Origin: Bdellovibrionales bacterium
GTDB lineage: Bacteria; Bdellovibrionota; Bdellovibrionia; Bdellovibrionales; UBA1609
NCBI GenBank assembly: GCA_016714165.1
Contig: JADJNU010000001.1
Coordinates: forward strand, 1,798,001 to 1,862,000
Direction of reading: 5' to 3'
Length of the DNA stretch: 64,000 nt
Made by a program: the position numbers and the translations under genes. Positions 26,856 to 36,147 of this stretch are shown here, piece after piece (the first letter of the stretch is position 1; each line of letters begins with the position of its first letter). The notes below the pieces were generated by a model. It saw only the letters and a list, made by a program, of their open reading frames with translations. It had not been told where the DNA came from and made no database searches.

Positions 26856-27631
26856 TTTTTGTAAAAACCCTTTTGCACAAATCTCTTAACCAGATCCACC
26901 TCTGAATGCAAAAAATCATCGACCGTTCCCGAGAGAAGCACCTTTCCCTTATCCAACATCACTATGTATTCACCAATTCGAAAAGCAGCAAAAAGATCGT
27001 GGGACACAATCACCGAAGTGCATCCTTTTTGACGACGATGAGTTTCCAATATCAAATTATCCACCATTTCAGTGAGAATGGGATCTAATCCCGTCGTTGG
27101 TTCATCGTATAAAATGATTTCTGGATCAAGGGCCAACGCACGAGCTAATCCGACACGCTTTCGCATCCCTCCGCTCAATTCGCCGGGTAATTTTGCAAAA
27201 TGTTTGGCTTCCATTCCTGATATTTGCAATTTATTTACGGCGATATCGATCACCGCCGCAGGACCCAAATCGCGACGATGCTCCTTCAATGGAAAGCAAA
27301 CATTTTCCAAAACAGTCATGTCATCGAAAAGTGCTGCATACTGAAACAGAACTCCCAATCGGCATCTGTACTCGACTAGATCTTTATCTGACATGTCCCA
27401 AAGATTTCGATTAAGCACTTCGATGGTCCCGGATGTAGGCCTTAGAAGGCCCAATATATGCCTCAGCAACACACTTTTTCCAGTGCCCGAGTAGCCAATC
27501 AGTACCGTGATAACACCCTTTGGAATACTGAGATTGAGGCCATTGAGAACGAAATCCTTACCCCCATCAAAAGACTTGTGGAGATCCTTTATTTCAATGG
27601 CTGAGCCCAATGAAGCTGTCTTCATCGTCAT
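26852..27631 (-). CDS. mlaF: Mla-type ABC transporter ATPase
   Basis: 259 residues with all ABC ATPase motifs: Walker A GYSGTGKS, Q-loop LFQYAALF, signature LSGGMRKRVGLARAL, Walker B EIILYDEPTTGLDP and the switch His in VIVSHD. The order mlaE-mlaF-mlaD identifies it as MlaF. The ATG at 27631 is chosen because it forms an ATGA overlap with the mlaE stop; the frame is open to 27691 inside mlaE. It energises retrograde or anterograde phospholipid movement between membranes; mlaB and mlaC are not in the window. Confidence 0.94.
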   Translation of the reverse strand: MTMKTASLGSAIEIKDLHKSFDGGKDFVLNGLNLSIPKGVITVLIGYSGTGKSVLLRHILGLLRPTSGTIEVLNRNLWDMSDKDLVEYRCRLGVLFQYAALFDDMTVLENVCFPLKEHRRDLGPAAVIDIAVNKLQISGMEAKHFAKLPGELSGGMRKRVGLARALALDPEIILYDEPTTGLDPILTEMVDNLILETHRRQKGCTSVIVSHDLFAAFRIGEYIVMLDKGKVLLSGTVDDFLHSEVDLVKRFVQKGFYKK

Positions 27632-28485
27632 TGAATTCCCATGATAGCGTAATAAAAACGAATCAGGTTGGTCATAAAAAAGTTGGAGCAAATAATAAGA
27701 ACCATACTGTAAACGACACCCTTGTTGGTCGCTTCCCCAACCCCCTTTGCTCCGCCCGTTGTATTAAACCCCATATAGGTGCACACGGCCGCGAAGACCA
27801 TACCGAAAACACCGGCCTTTAACAGTCCTTCGTTTATATCTCCTGGATCCAGCCACAAACGAATCTTATCCCAAAACACGGCTTCATCTAGGCTCAAAAC
27901 ATGGATACATAAAAACTGAGCTCCGGCCATCGCAACGAAATCAAAAACACCGCACAACAAAGGCATTGTCAAAACCGCCGCCAAAATCCTTGGACTGACC
28001 AAATATTGCCGTGGGTCAATACCCATCACTTCGAGTGCATCAATCTGCTCCGATACTCTCATTGTGCCAAGCCTTGCCGCCATCGCACCGCCAGCTCTCG
28101 CCGAAACAATCAATCCTGTTAGGACAGGTCCCAATTCACGTGTGATCCCCAGAGCCACGGTTGGCCCCACGAGATTCGTTGCATTTACCAAATTAAAGCC
28201 AAGATAAATTTGGTAAGAAAGTGCCAGGCCAGTAAAGACGCCGGTAAGAGCTATAATGAGAATCGATTTGTTCCCAACAAATTCCATGTGCCTGACCATT
28301 TCGTCAAATCGAAAGGGCCTTGTAAACGCCAACCGCACAGACTCAATAAAAAATATTGTGGCTTTTCCACACACAAAAAATATTTCATAGGTGTAGCGCC
28401 ACAAGACGAGAAAAACTTGATCAATTTTATCGTTTAGGGTTCGGCGATAGGAAATCCATGAATCCAAAAAACTCCGTGAAGCCAT
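27628..28485 (-). CDS. mlaE: Mla-type ABC transporter permease
   Basis: 285 residues of the MlaE/YrbE permease family. The conserved block VALGITRELGPVLTGLIVSARAG is split here as VGPTVALGITRELGPVLTG and SARAGGAMAARLGTM, followed by EQIDALEVMGIDPRQYLVSPR. Several membrane segments are visible (SILIIALTGVFTGLALSY; LKAGVFGMVFAAVCTYMGF). It forms the inner-membrane core for MlaD and MlaF. 25 bases separate it from alr upstream, and it overlaps mlaF by four bases downstream. Confidence 0.93.
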   Translation of the reverse strand: MASRSFLDSWISYRRTLNDKIDQVFLVLWRYTYEIFFVCGKATIFFIESVRLAFTRPFRFDEMVRHMEFVGNKSILIIALTGVFTGLALSYQIYLGFNLVNATNLVGPTVALGITRELGPVLTGLIVSARAGGAMAARLGTMRVSEQIDALEVMGIDPRQYLVSPRILAAVLTMPLLCGVFDFVAMAGAQFLCIHVLSLDEAVFWDKIRLWLDPGDINEGLLKAGVFGMVFAAVCTYMGFNTTGGAKGVGEATNKGVVYSMVLIICSNFFMTNLIRFYYAIMGIQ

Positions 28486-28510
28486 ATTTCACCTTCATTG
28501 TCTTGCCGGT

Positions 28511-29692
28511 TCACTCTCTCTCTCGTCGTGGAACCCGAGCTGTAATTCCCGTCATGATTTCATAGGAAATCGTGTCTAAATCTTGAGCCAAATCGACAGC
28601 CCTCAGAAGCTTAGTTGGATCCCCAAAAATTACCAGCTGATCTCCTACCTTCGGCTGTTCTGGCTCCGCAAGGGAAGACAAATCTATCATTGTGTAATCC
28701 ATACACACACGACCTATCACCGGAACGGTGTGCCGACCGACTAAAAACTTCCCTCTATTTGAAAATGCTCGACGATAACCGTCCCCATAACCGACGGACA
28801 CAACGCCAATCCGAGCTGGACCGCCCGCTTGCCAAGTTCCTCCATAAGAAACGGAATCCCCCTTTTTAAGGTCCCGAATCACAATCAATTCGGCATTGAA
28901 GGTCATTACAGGTTGCAGCTGCGAATCCACCCAAATTTCGGCCTCTTTGGATCCGCATTCACGGATATCAAGGCCCCCGTACAAAGCGATTCCCGGTCGC
29001 GACCCAAGTCCTTTATACTGACCCAGTGACAATCTATCTTCACTGGAGAATCTTCGATTGATCAATCCAGCGCTATTAAGAGCATGCTTAACCAATTTCT
29101 GGGTTCCAAAAACTTTCTCAACAGCAAAGAGCTCCTCTACCTGAATCGACGACCTCGAACTTTGACAACCCACATCATCGCCGCTCACCAGATGAGTACA
29201 AAGACCGCTTAACTTCAAACCCGAAGATTTTTCAAAATGCCTTTTTATCTCGAAAATCTGACTGAATTGAAAACCGAGACGCCTCATACCTGTATCGATT
29301 TTAATATGTACCTTCAGGGTCTCACCCCGCCGCAAAGCCTGACGAAGAAATTCAATTTCATCAAAGGTCGAAATAACAGGCACCAAGTTCTGATCAATAA
29401 TAACTCGCGCGGCATTTCGATGAAATATTCCAAACACGAAGATATCAACCTGGGTCAGACCCGCCTGACGCAGCTCCAAGGCTTCTTCAATAAGGGCCAC
29501 CCCCAAACACGAGACACCTTCTGTGGAAAGCCAACGACCCACCCGAACGGCGCCATGACCATAGGCATTACACTTGACCATCGGACAAAAAAATTCATCC
29601 CGTCCCGAAAGAGATTTTAAGGCTCTGTAATTCGCAATGAGGGCCTGTCGATTTATTTCCACCGAAGTATTTCTAAATAGCTTCGTGGTCAC
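28511..29692 (-). CDS. alr: alanine racemase
   Basis: 393 residues. It carries the PLP-lysine motif PMVKCNAYGHGAVRVG near residue 38, the substrate-domain tyrosine region VVSVGYGDGYRRAF, and RVCMDYTMIDLS. It interconverts L- and D-alanine for peptidoglycan. The start is GTG at 29692, overlapping the stop of the upstream gene as GTGA, so translation is coupled to the degenerate response-regulator gene. It is the first enzyme gene of a run that continues into mla and purH. Confidence 0.95.
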   Translation of the reverse strand: MTTKLFRNTSVEINRQALIANYRALKSLSGRDEFFCPMVKCNAYGHGAVRVGRWLSTEGVSCLGVALIEEALELRQAGLTQVDIFVFGIFHRNAARVIIDQNLVPVISTFDEIEFLRQALRRGETLKVHIKIDTGMRRLGFQFSQIFEIKRHFEKSSGLKLSGLCTHLVSGDDVGCQSSRSSIQVEELFAVEKVFGTQKLVKHALNSAGLINRRFSSEDRLSLGQYKGLGSRPGIALYGGLDIRECGSKEAEIWVDSQLQPVMTFNAELIVIRDLKKGDSVSYGGTWQAGGPARIGVVSVGYGDGYRRAFSNRGKFLVGRHTVPVIGRVCMDYTMIDLSSLAEPEQPKVGDQLVIFGDPTKLLRAVDLAQDLDTISYEIMTGITARVPRRERE

Positions 29693-31233
29693 GTCGGACC
29701 TACCTCAAAATCAGCCACAAATCCATCGGGTACCGAAGCTAAACAGACCCTGTTCATGCCAGCCTCTTTAACTTGAAAAAGAGCGTTGTCAGCCGACTGA
29801 TAAAGTTCGTCGGCATCGTGACAAAACGAGGGATATTCGCTCACTCCCACGCTTACAGTCACGGCCTTTTGTCGACCCAAAACCTTTGAGAAGTCTGCTG
29901 ACTCGACCATTCTTCTCAATCTCTCCGCCTTGATAGCGGCTCCCCTGCTGCCAGTATGCGGAAGCACCAACCCCAACTCCTCTTCGCTCAACCGTCCAAC
30001 GATATCATTGATTCTACTGGTCTTTCTCACTATTCCTGCAACTGCTCTCAACAAGAGCCCTATGGATTCACTGTCCGCTGTCTTTTTAATCTCTCCAAAT
30101 CGATCAATCCCGATTCTAATTAAGGATACTGGCAATTTGGTTCGGCGAGAGCGAGAAAGCTCTTCTCTTAATCGGGTATCAAAACTCCTTTGGTTCCAGA
30201 CCTGAGTCGTTGGGTCGGATGTCTCCAAGCTGTGAATCCGGCCCCTCAGTGCCAACTGGAGACAATGGCTCCACACATAATTCAACATCAGACGAAAAGG
30301 GACTTCATCAATTCCAAGATCCTGTTTGGCAACGACAATGATTCCCTTCACTCCGCCATCCTCGATCAAGGGATAGGATAAAAATTCTCTGATGTTCAAA
30401 GCAGATGCTAACATCTCTCGAAATGCTGGAATATCTGCTGGGGCTTTCAGTTGTGCCGAATTAAAGTCCATTTGTCCCAGGGAAAAATCAATTCCGACGC
30501 CACGATACTTTTCTGTCGCCAAGCCCGAAGCCAAATTCAAGAAAAGCGAACGTCTCGCAGGCAGATACTTAAAAAAAATCACTGGCTGACCGAGCCAAGC
30601 GTAGGCATTTTCCAATAATAGCTCAATGCCTTCCTGCATTGTCCCCGCACCACTCATTTTCTTCATCAATTCACCAAGGCTTTGTAACTGAACAGATACG
30701 CGCGTTTCGAGAGGTTGGGTGCCTTGAATATTTTGAGTACCCAATTGCGCGGCCTTCGACTGCTGATTTGCATTTGGGTCCCGATTTTCATCGGCCAATT
30801 GGTCCTTCAAATCCTGTATTTTTGCTATTAATTGCTCGTTCTTATACTGAAAATAATCGCGCTCAGCACCCCGATCGATGGCCCCGACTAATTGTGCGCT
30901 GTCGATAAGTGGCCAACTCAATACATCGTAGAGACCCTTTGTTACCATTGAGAAAAATTCTTGTTCTTCTCCACGATTAGAAACTGCAATCACATGAGTT
31001 TCTGGACACAAATCAAGAAATTCACGCAAGCGATCATAAGAAAGGAGTCCTCCGTCGACAATGATGAAATGGGGTGGGCTCTTTGGCAAGGCGGCCAAAG
31101 CCCCTTCGAGTGATTCGTGTTGGTCAACTCGATAATCCAAAGTAGAGAGAACGTCAGAAATAAATCTCCGCCTTGATTCGTTAGAATCAACTGTATAGAC
31201 GAGAAAGGAACTTCGGTACTTGCGTATATTCAA
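29689..31233 (-). CDS. degenerate receiver / GAF-like / degenerate GGDEF protein
   Basis: 514 residues. Residues 10-120 resemble a receiver domain: Asp16 and a phosphoacceptor-position Asp60 (FIIVDGG) are present, but the conserved lysine before Pro is Trp107 (VLSWPL). A coiled linker and a GAF-like region (about 180-335) follow. Residues about 345-500 are a GGDEF-type domain (TTQVWNQRSFDTRLREELSR, VTVSVGVSEYPS), but the GGDEF signature is SEEEL at 416-420. It is therefore unlikely to make c-di-GMP and may bind nucleotide or protein instead. The start is TTG at 31233, one base after the kinase-like gene, its probable partner. The stop overlaps alr. Confidence 0.82.
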   Translation of the reverse strand: MNIRKYRSSFLVYTVDSNESRRRFISDVLSTLDYRVDQHESLEGALAALPKSPPHFIIVDGGLLSYDRLREFLDLCPETHVIAVSNRGEEQEFFSMVTKGLYDVLSWPLIDSAQLVGAIDRGAERDYFQYKNEQLIAKIQDLKDQLADENRDPNANQQSKAAQLGTQNIQGTQPLETRVSVQLQSLGELMKKMSGAGTMQEGIELLLENAYAWLGQPVIFFKYLPARRSLFLNLASGLATEKYRGVGIDFSLGQMDFNSAQLKAPADIPAFREMLASALNIREFLSYPLIEDGGVKGIIVVAKQDLGIDEVPFRLMLNYVWSHCLQLALRGRIHSLETSDPTTQVWNQRSFDTRLREELSRSRRTKLPVSLIRIGIDRFGEIKKTADSESIGLLLRAVAGIVRKTSRINDIVGRLSEEELGLVLPHTGSRGAAIKAERLRRMVESADFSKVLGRQKAVTVSVGVSEYPSFCHDADELYQSADNALFQVKEAGMNRVCLASVPDGFVADFEVGPT

Positions 31234-31234
31234 C

Positions 31235-33703
31235 TCACAGCCTTACCTTGGGCGGACGAATCGTCACTTCAAAATCATCTCCAATCACCAGCGGATCAGA
31301 ATCAAGACGTGATTTTGGCTCCCCCAGATTTCCCGGTTCAGCATTTTTCGCCACAACCTCCGAAGCTTGATTGACCAAATTGATGGTCATAAATCCACCC
31401 TCATCTTCTCCTTCATCGAAAGTCATGGCCACATCAGCATCCTCTGAAACATCAGGGCTCCTCGAGGTCTTAAGAGTTGGAAGAGAGGCAACAAACTCGG
31501 ATTCGATATTTTGGAAGAGTGATTCGCTCTCCTGCTGAGGAGACTCTCCAAAGTCATTCGAGGATCCAATGACTTGCCCGACCAGAGTGATTTCGTCATC
31601 GCTCGGGGCCGAGGGCAGCATTGCCGAGAGACTTCCTGTCAACGGCTTCATGTTGTTCAAGTCAACTCTACTCGGAGAAACGGCAGGATCCTCAGCGAAT
31701 GGCCCACTTCGAATTGTCGAGGACAGGGGCTGAGCTGGGGCCAGCGTCGGGGGGTCTGGAACCTCCCCCTTGTCAAACCCCATATTCTCGTCAATACGAA
31801 ACGAAGTAACCGTCAATTCTTCAAGTTCTCTCTGCGGAGACAAAGTCTTCAATGTTCTCTCATCATCAAACACTCGTCGCTCCGTGCCAATGATTGGCAA
31901 TTCTATGATAACTCGGGTTCCCTTGTTCTCCTCAGATTCGATTGCAATGGTTCCGTTCATCATCACCAACGCCCTCTTTGCCATCGTTAATCCCAGGCCA
32001 GGTCTCTCTTCATGTCCCTGGGTTGTAAAAAAAGGATCAAACACCCTTCCGAGTAATTCCTTCTGGATTCCCTTTCCGGTATCCGAAAAAATCAAAGCGA
32101 TCTTATCACCTCGAAGTTGAGTGGTTACCTCCAGCTCTCTCTTAGGGGCCTCTGTCATTGCAAAGATGGCGTTCCGAATGATTTCCTCAACGACAAAACG
32201 AATTCCCTTCATAGACAACATCACTGTCCCATTTTCGTGGAGAGACTTCTTTAATTGCACTCCCTTGTTTAGAAATTCAATTCGCTGAGTAGAGAGAATG
32301 GATAACACTACCTCTTGGAGATCAGCCTTCGTCAGATCAGATTTTTCTTCTTTTGAAAGTCCTTCAAGGTTTTCCAATATGTCTCTCAAGCGCCGAGATT
32401 CTCTTTCAATAATTGTAAAGTGTTGTTTTAACTGATTGTCGCTGCCACTTTTCGATCGAGCTAATTGCGCATGTCCCAATATGGCAGACAAAGCAGGCCG
32501 CAAAGATTCCACAAGACCAAGACCGACCTCGCGAAGGAATTCAATTTTATCAACCGGAGCCGCAATCAACTCTGAGGGCCGCCTCTCTTTTAATGATGAT
32601 GCAGATGGAACCAGCGGAACCTCGAGAATTTTCTTCTCCACTGGCATTGCGGGTTTCGCCGGACCAGAGCTCAATTTTATCAAGTCCTCACGGAGATCCG
32701 AAATATCGGGAATCCGGTCACCTGGTAATAAAAAAGCCTGCCCATTGGCGAGTTGTTTCACTAAACCCTTCAACCAATCAAACCCGAGAGATTGACGTCG
32801 AATCAAAAAAGTAAGAAAAAATCCCGCAAAAAGTGCCAAGACGACTGCCATTCCCGCTAAACTGATAAGGTAACCTGGAAAGAAAGAACTCAGTGTGTCG
32901 ACGGGATTGGTCATCATCACATAAAGATTTGAATCACCCAACTTCTCGGAGGCAAAAATAGCTCTCTTTCCTTCAAGATTTGTCGACTCACCAGATGAAG
33001 ACACGGACCCAAGTTCAAACATGCGCCCGACGGCAGGATGATTGAGAATCTGAGATCCTACGTATTGTGGACTCGTGTAGGCAAATGCAAAACCCTTCTC
33101 GTCGACCAAAAGCAGCTCGGCACTTTGTGCCTTATAAAAGCCACCAATTTCAGAAAATATTTGCGCTGGTAAAATCCCTACAGCAATTCCGCTTCCGCCC
33201 GTTGTTTTTGCCTCCAGCAGCATCACAAAAAGCGGCTGACCATTGTCCTCCGTTAGGCGAGCCCAAATGACCGAAGAGCCTTGGGCGGCTAAAACCGGCA
33301 ATACAGATTTGCGTTTCTCAAAAAAATCAAGACTTATCCTAGTCGCGATCTCAGGACGCGCGGCCAACCACGATGTTGTCCCGCCCTCTGGAAGCCAAGC
33401 GACAGCAAGAAACTCTCCAAGTCCTTCCCGTTGACGAAAAACCTCTTGCGAAGAAGAAAGGCCGCCGGAGCCCTCTCGCTCAAGGTTTTGCAACAACTGC
33501 CTCGATAGATCACCTATCTGTATCTGAAATGAATGACGAGCAAATGAAACCTGATTCTCCGTCAGAACCTTCAGCTGTTCCCTCTGATCGTTGGCAAAGG
33601 TGCCGGCAGATTGAAATCCCGCCAATACTGCCATGAGCAGTATCGCCCCAACGGCAATCGCCACAACCTGCACTTTACGATTCAATATTTTGCTTAGTCC
33701 CAT
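31235..33703 (-). CDS. sensor histidine-kinase-like protein lacking the phosphoacceptor His
   Basis: 822 residues from the ATG at 33703; the frame is open further upstream but has no export signal there. Two membrane segments (VVAIAVGAILLMAVLAGF; YLISLAGMAVVLALFAGFFL) bracket an approximately 240-residue periplasmic sensor region. In the dimerisation helix, LVESLRPALSAILGHAQLA aligns with the H-box LSHELRNPLAAILG, and Glu399 stands where the phosphorylated His should be. The ATPase domain is intact: N box IIRNAIFAM, DTGKGI, FDPFFTTQGHEERPGLGLTMA. A C-terminal acidic Ser/Pro-rich tail of about 200 residues follows. It may act as a non-phosphorylating scaffold or ATP-gated switch. It is the first gene of the run and is divergent from nadB. 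Confidence 0.85.
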   Translation of the reverse strand: MGLSKILNRKVQVVAIAVGAILLMAVLAGFQSAGTFANDQREQLKVLTENQVSFARHSFQIQIGDLSRQLLQNLEREGSGGLSSSQEVFRQREGLGEFLAVAWLPEGGTTSWLAARPEIATRISLDFFEKRKSVLPVLAAQGSSVIWARLTEDNGQPLFVMLLEAKTTGGSGIAVGILPAQIFSEIGGFYKAQSAELLLVDEKGFAFAYTSPQYVGSQILNHPAVGRMFELGSVSSSGESTNLEGKRAIFASEKLGDSNLYVMMTNPVDTLSSFFPGYLISLAGMAVVLALFAGFFLTFLIRRQSLGFDWLKGLVKQLANGQAFLLPGDRIPDISDLREDLIKLSSGPAKPAMPVEKKILEVPLVPSASSLKERRPSELIAAPVDKIEFLREVGLGLVESLRPALSAILGHAQLARSKSGSDNQLKQHFTIIERESRRLRDILENLEGLSKEEKSDLTKADLQEVVLSILSTQRIEFLNKGVQLKKSLHENGTVMLSMKGIRFVVEEIIRNAIFAMTEAPKRELEVTTQLRGDKIALIFSDTGKGIQKELLGRVFDPFFTTQGHEERPGLGLTMAKRALVMMNGTIAIESEENKGTRVIIELPIIGTERRVFDDERTLKTLSPQRELEELTVTSFRIDENMGFDKGEVPDPPTLAPAQPLSSTIRSGPFAEDPAVSPSRVDLNNMKPLTGSLSAMLPSAPSDDEITLVGQVIGSSNDFGESPQQESESLFQNIESEFVASLPTLKTSRSPDVSEDADVAMTFDEGEDEGGFMTINLVNQASEVVAKNAEPGNLGEPKSRLDSDPLVIGDDFEVTIRPPKVRL

Positions 33704-33794
33704 CTTATGACCACCGCCGCCAGACCTCTCAACCACGCAATAAGATCCCGAAGTTATTCTACTTTTGTGGGAAGGGATGATCCAGACATCGCCC

Positions 33795-33823
33795 TTGGTT
33801 GAGCTTTTTTTAGAGAATATAAT
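33795..33823 (+). promoter_or_regulatory. sigma-70-type promoter of nadB
   Basis: TTGGTT at 33795-33800, a 17-base spacer, and a perfect TATAAT at 33818-33823. Transcription would start near 33830, which excludes upstream in-frame starts at 33765-33822 and supports the nadB ATG at 33891 (or 33852/33855). Confidence 0.7.
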
Positions 33824-33890
33824 GCAAAGCATTGATCGATTCCATTTAACGATGATGGCCAATCTTAGGTTCCCTGATATAAGATCCAAG

Positions 33891-35513
33891 ATGAATGCTC
33901 GCACAGATATCTTAGTTATTGGCTCCGGTCTCGCCGGGCTTGCCTTCTCTCTTAAGGCGGCAGAATTCGCACAAGTCACCTTGATAACAAAGACGCAGAT
34001 TGAAAACACAAACACTCGTCTTGCCCAAGGAGGAGTGGCTGCCGTTACCTCTACTTCACCTTTAGACAGCGTGGAAAGTCATATCCAGGACACATTGATA
34101 GCTGGGGCCGGTCTCTGTCGTGAAGACGTTGTTTCTGAAGTGGTTAAAAGCGCGGCGAATTGCATTGAGGATTTGATCCGTTGGGGTGTGAAATTTGATT
34201 TTGAAGCAGGAAGCTTGGCCCTCACTCGCGAAGGCGGACACTCACATCGTCGCATTCTGCATATTGCCGATCAAACCGGAGAGGGAATCCTATTGCCTCT
34301 TGTTGAACAGGTCAGAAAGTCTTCGCAAATTCAGGTCTTGGAAAACCATTTTGCCATTGACCTCATTTTAAATAAACAATTGAGTCCCTTTGATTTTAGT
34401 CCCGATCGCTGTCTCGGCGCCTACGTGTTAAATAAAGACACAGGTGAAGTCGATACGATCATGGCTCGAGTTGTTGTACTTGCCACGGGCGGGGCTGGAA
34501 AAGTCTATCTCTATACATCAAATTGGAGCGGTGCCACAGGTGACGGAATAGCCATTGCCTATCGCGCAGGAGCCAGGATTGCCAATCTCGAATTTATGCA
34601 GTTTCATCCCACCTGCCTTTTTCACCCTCACGCGCGTAATTTTTTGATTTCGGAAGCTTTGCGCGGAGAAGGTGGAGAATTGGTAACCTCGACTGGTCAG
34701 GCGTTCATGCATAAGTATCATGCCCTTGGCAGCCTTGCACCTCGAGATGTTGTGGCACGCTCTATCGATGCCGAAATGAAAAGAGCAGGTACTGATTGCG
34801 TTTATCTGGACATGAGCCATCTCTCTGGCAGTTTTCTCACCGAAAGATTTCCCTCCATTCACAGCCGCTGTTTGGAGTTGGGAATCGACATGACAAAGCA
34901 TCCGATCCCTGTTGTTCCTGCAGCCCACTATCTTTGCGGAGGGATCTTGACAGATGTGAATGGTCAGACTGATCTTCGCGGTCTCTATGCATTAGGGGAG
35001 TGCGCTGCGACGGGTTTGCATGGAGCCAATCGACTCGCCTCCAATTCCCTGCTTGAGTGTTTGGTTGTTTCGCACAAAGCCAGTCAACATGTGCAGGGCC
35101 ATTTTCACGAATTGGATCATTCTACCATTGGGCCACCCGAATGGTTTCTGCACGACAAAGAAGATCCCGACGAAATGATTGTCGTGACTCACATTTGGGA
35201 AGAAATCCGGCGTCTGATGTGGAATTACATGGGTATTGTACGCTCCACCCGCCGGCTAGAAAGAGCGCAACACCGTTTGAATAATATTCTTCATGAGATA
35301 CGAGAATATTATTCCAATTTCAAAACCCATTCAGAAATTCTGGAGTTGCGAAACATTGCTCTGGTCGCAGATCTTTCTGTCAAGTGTGCTTTGAATCGAC
35401 GGGAATCTCGAGGTATCCACTATAATATTGACTATCCGTTCTCAGATGAGCCTGGCAAAGGTCGTGATACAATTTTAGACCCCCTCAATTCTGAGTTTAA
35501 TTTCAGAATCTAG
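33891..35513 (+). CDS. nadB: L-aspartate oxidase
   Basis: 540 residues from the ATG at 33891, the same length as E. coli NadB. The FAD-binding GxGxxG is DILVIGSGLAGLAF near the N-terminus. Family blocks follow: NTNTRLAQGGVAAVTS, EGGHSHRRILHIADQTG, LEFMQFHPTCLFH, EALRGEGGEL, VVPAAHYLCGGI, and ECAATGLHGANRLASNSLLE. It oxidises L-aspartate to iminoaspartate, the first step of de novo NAD synthesis. nadA and nadC are not in the window. The gene stands alone, divergent from the histidine-kinase-like gene and convergent with a barrel gene 10 bases away. Confidence 0.95.
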   Translation: MNARTDILVIGSGLAGLAFSLKAAEFAQVTLITKTQIENTNTRLAQGGVAAVTSTSPLDSVESHIQDTLIAGAGLCREDVVSEVVKSAANCIEDLIRWGVKFDFEAGSLALTREGGHSHRRILHIADQTGEGILLPLVEQVRKSSQIQVLENHFAIDLILNKQLSPFDFSPDRCLGAYVLNKDTGEVDTIMARVVVLATGGAGKVYLYTSNWSGATGDGIAIAYRAGARIANLEFMQFHPTCLFHPHARNFLISEALRGEGGELVTSTGQAFMHKYHALGSLAPRDVVARSIDAEMKRAGTDCVYLDMSHLSGSFLTERFPSIHSRCLELGIDMTKHPIPVVPAAHYLCGGILTDVNGQTDLRGLYALGECAATGLHGANRLASNSLLECLVVSHKASQHVQGHFHELDHSTIGPPEWFLHDKEDPDEMIVVTHIWEEIRRLMWNYMGIVRSTRRLERAQHRLNNILHEIREYYSNFKTHSEILELRNIALVADLSVKCALNRRESRGIHYNIDYPFSDEPGKGRDTILDPLNSEFNFRI

Positions 35514-35523
35514 CTGCTCTGAT

Positions 35524-36060
35524 CTAGGTAGAACTCCCGCTGCTCGCTCCCTTGAAGCGAAACTCAAATCCAAACCCGATATAAAGAGAAGTCCCCGGAT
35601 TGACGTTGAGTTTCATATCCGCCCGAAACCAAACTGTGGGAGAGATGTTGGTCATGACTCCACCACCCAGGTGTCCACCACCAAACATCTTGGATTCTTT
35701 GTCAACCCCCTTAAACTGTGTCCCATCGGCTCCGATGTAGACCGTCCCCACAAGACCTTCGATAGGGAAATCTCCACGTAAACTGACGTGGAGATTGGCC
35801 CACTCCGCTCCCCGGGCATTTCCCGCAATGCCACCAAACTCTATGAAGGCTTCCCTAAAGCGATAGCCTCCGTGCACACCCCAAAGGGGCATAATTTCAG
35901 TCACCCCATCTATTTGCGCGGGAAGCAGGTTACCCAGGTGAAATCCAAACTCAGAGGTTACGTCCTTAGAAAAGTCATCCCCACTTTGGGCGTTGCAAAC
36001 CGACGTAACCAAAAAGAAAACGATCAAAGTGATGGCCCGTTTAATTAGCGAAGTGTCCAT
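35524..36060 (-). CDS. small outer-membrane beta-barrel protein
   Basis: 178 residues with a signal peptide (ITLIVFFLVTSVCNA) and alternating strands (EFGFHLGNLLPAQ, GGHLGGGVMTNIS, TSLYIGFGFEFRFKG). This is the pattern of an eight-stranded OmpA/OmpW-type barrel. No specific family is recognised. It faces the lysophospholipase gene across a divergent 87-base gap. Confidence 0.68.
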   Translation of the reverse strand: MDTSLIKRAITLIVFFLVTSVCNAQSGDDFSKDVTSEFGFHLGNLLPAQIDGVTEIMPLWGVHGGYRFREAFIEFGGIAGNARGAEWANLHVSLRGDFPIEGLVGTVYIGADGTQFKGVDKESKMFGGGHLGGGVMTNISPTVWFRADMKLNVNPGTSLYIGFGFEFRFKGASSGSST

Positions 36061-36147
36061 AGATACGATGTTAAGAGTTTCTCAATCCAAAAAGCAAGCA
36101 ACAATGGCACTTGACCCAAAAACAGGCTACGCTCAATATACGAAACT

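Noticed and set aside
33704..34015. N-terminal extension of the histidine-kinase-like frame
   Set aside because: It overlaps the nadB start and promoter on the other strand and has no export signal; the ATG at 33703 directly precedes a membrane segment.
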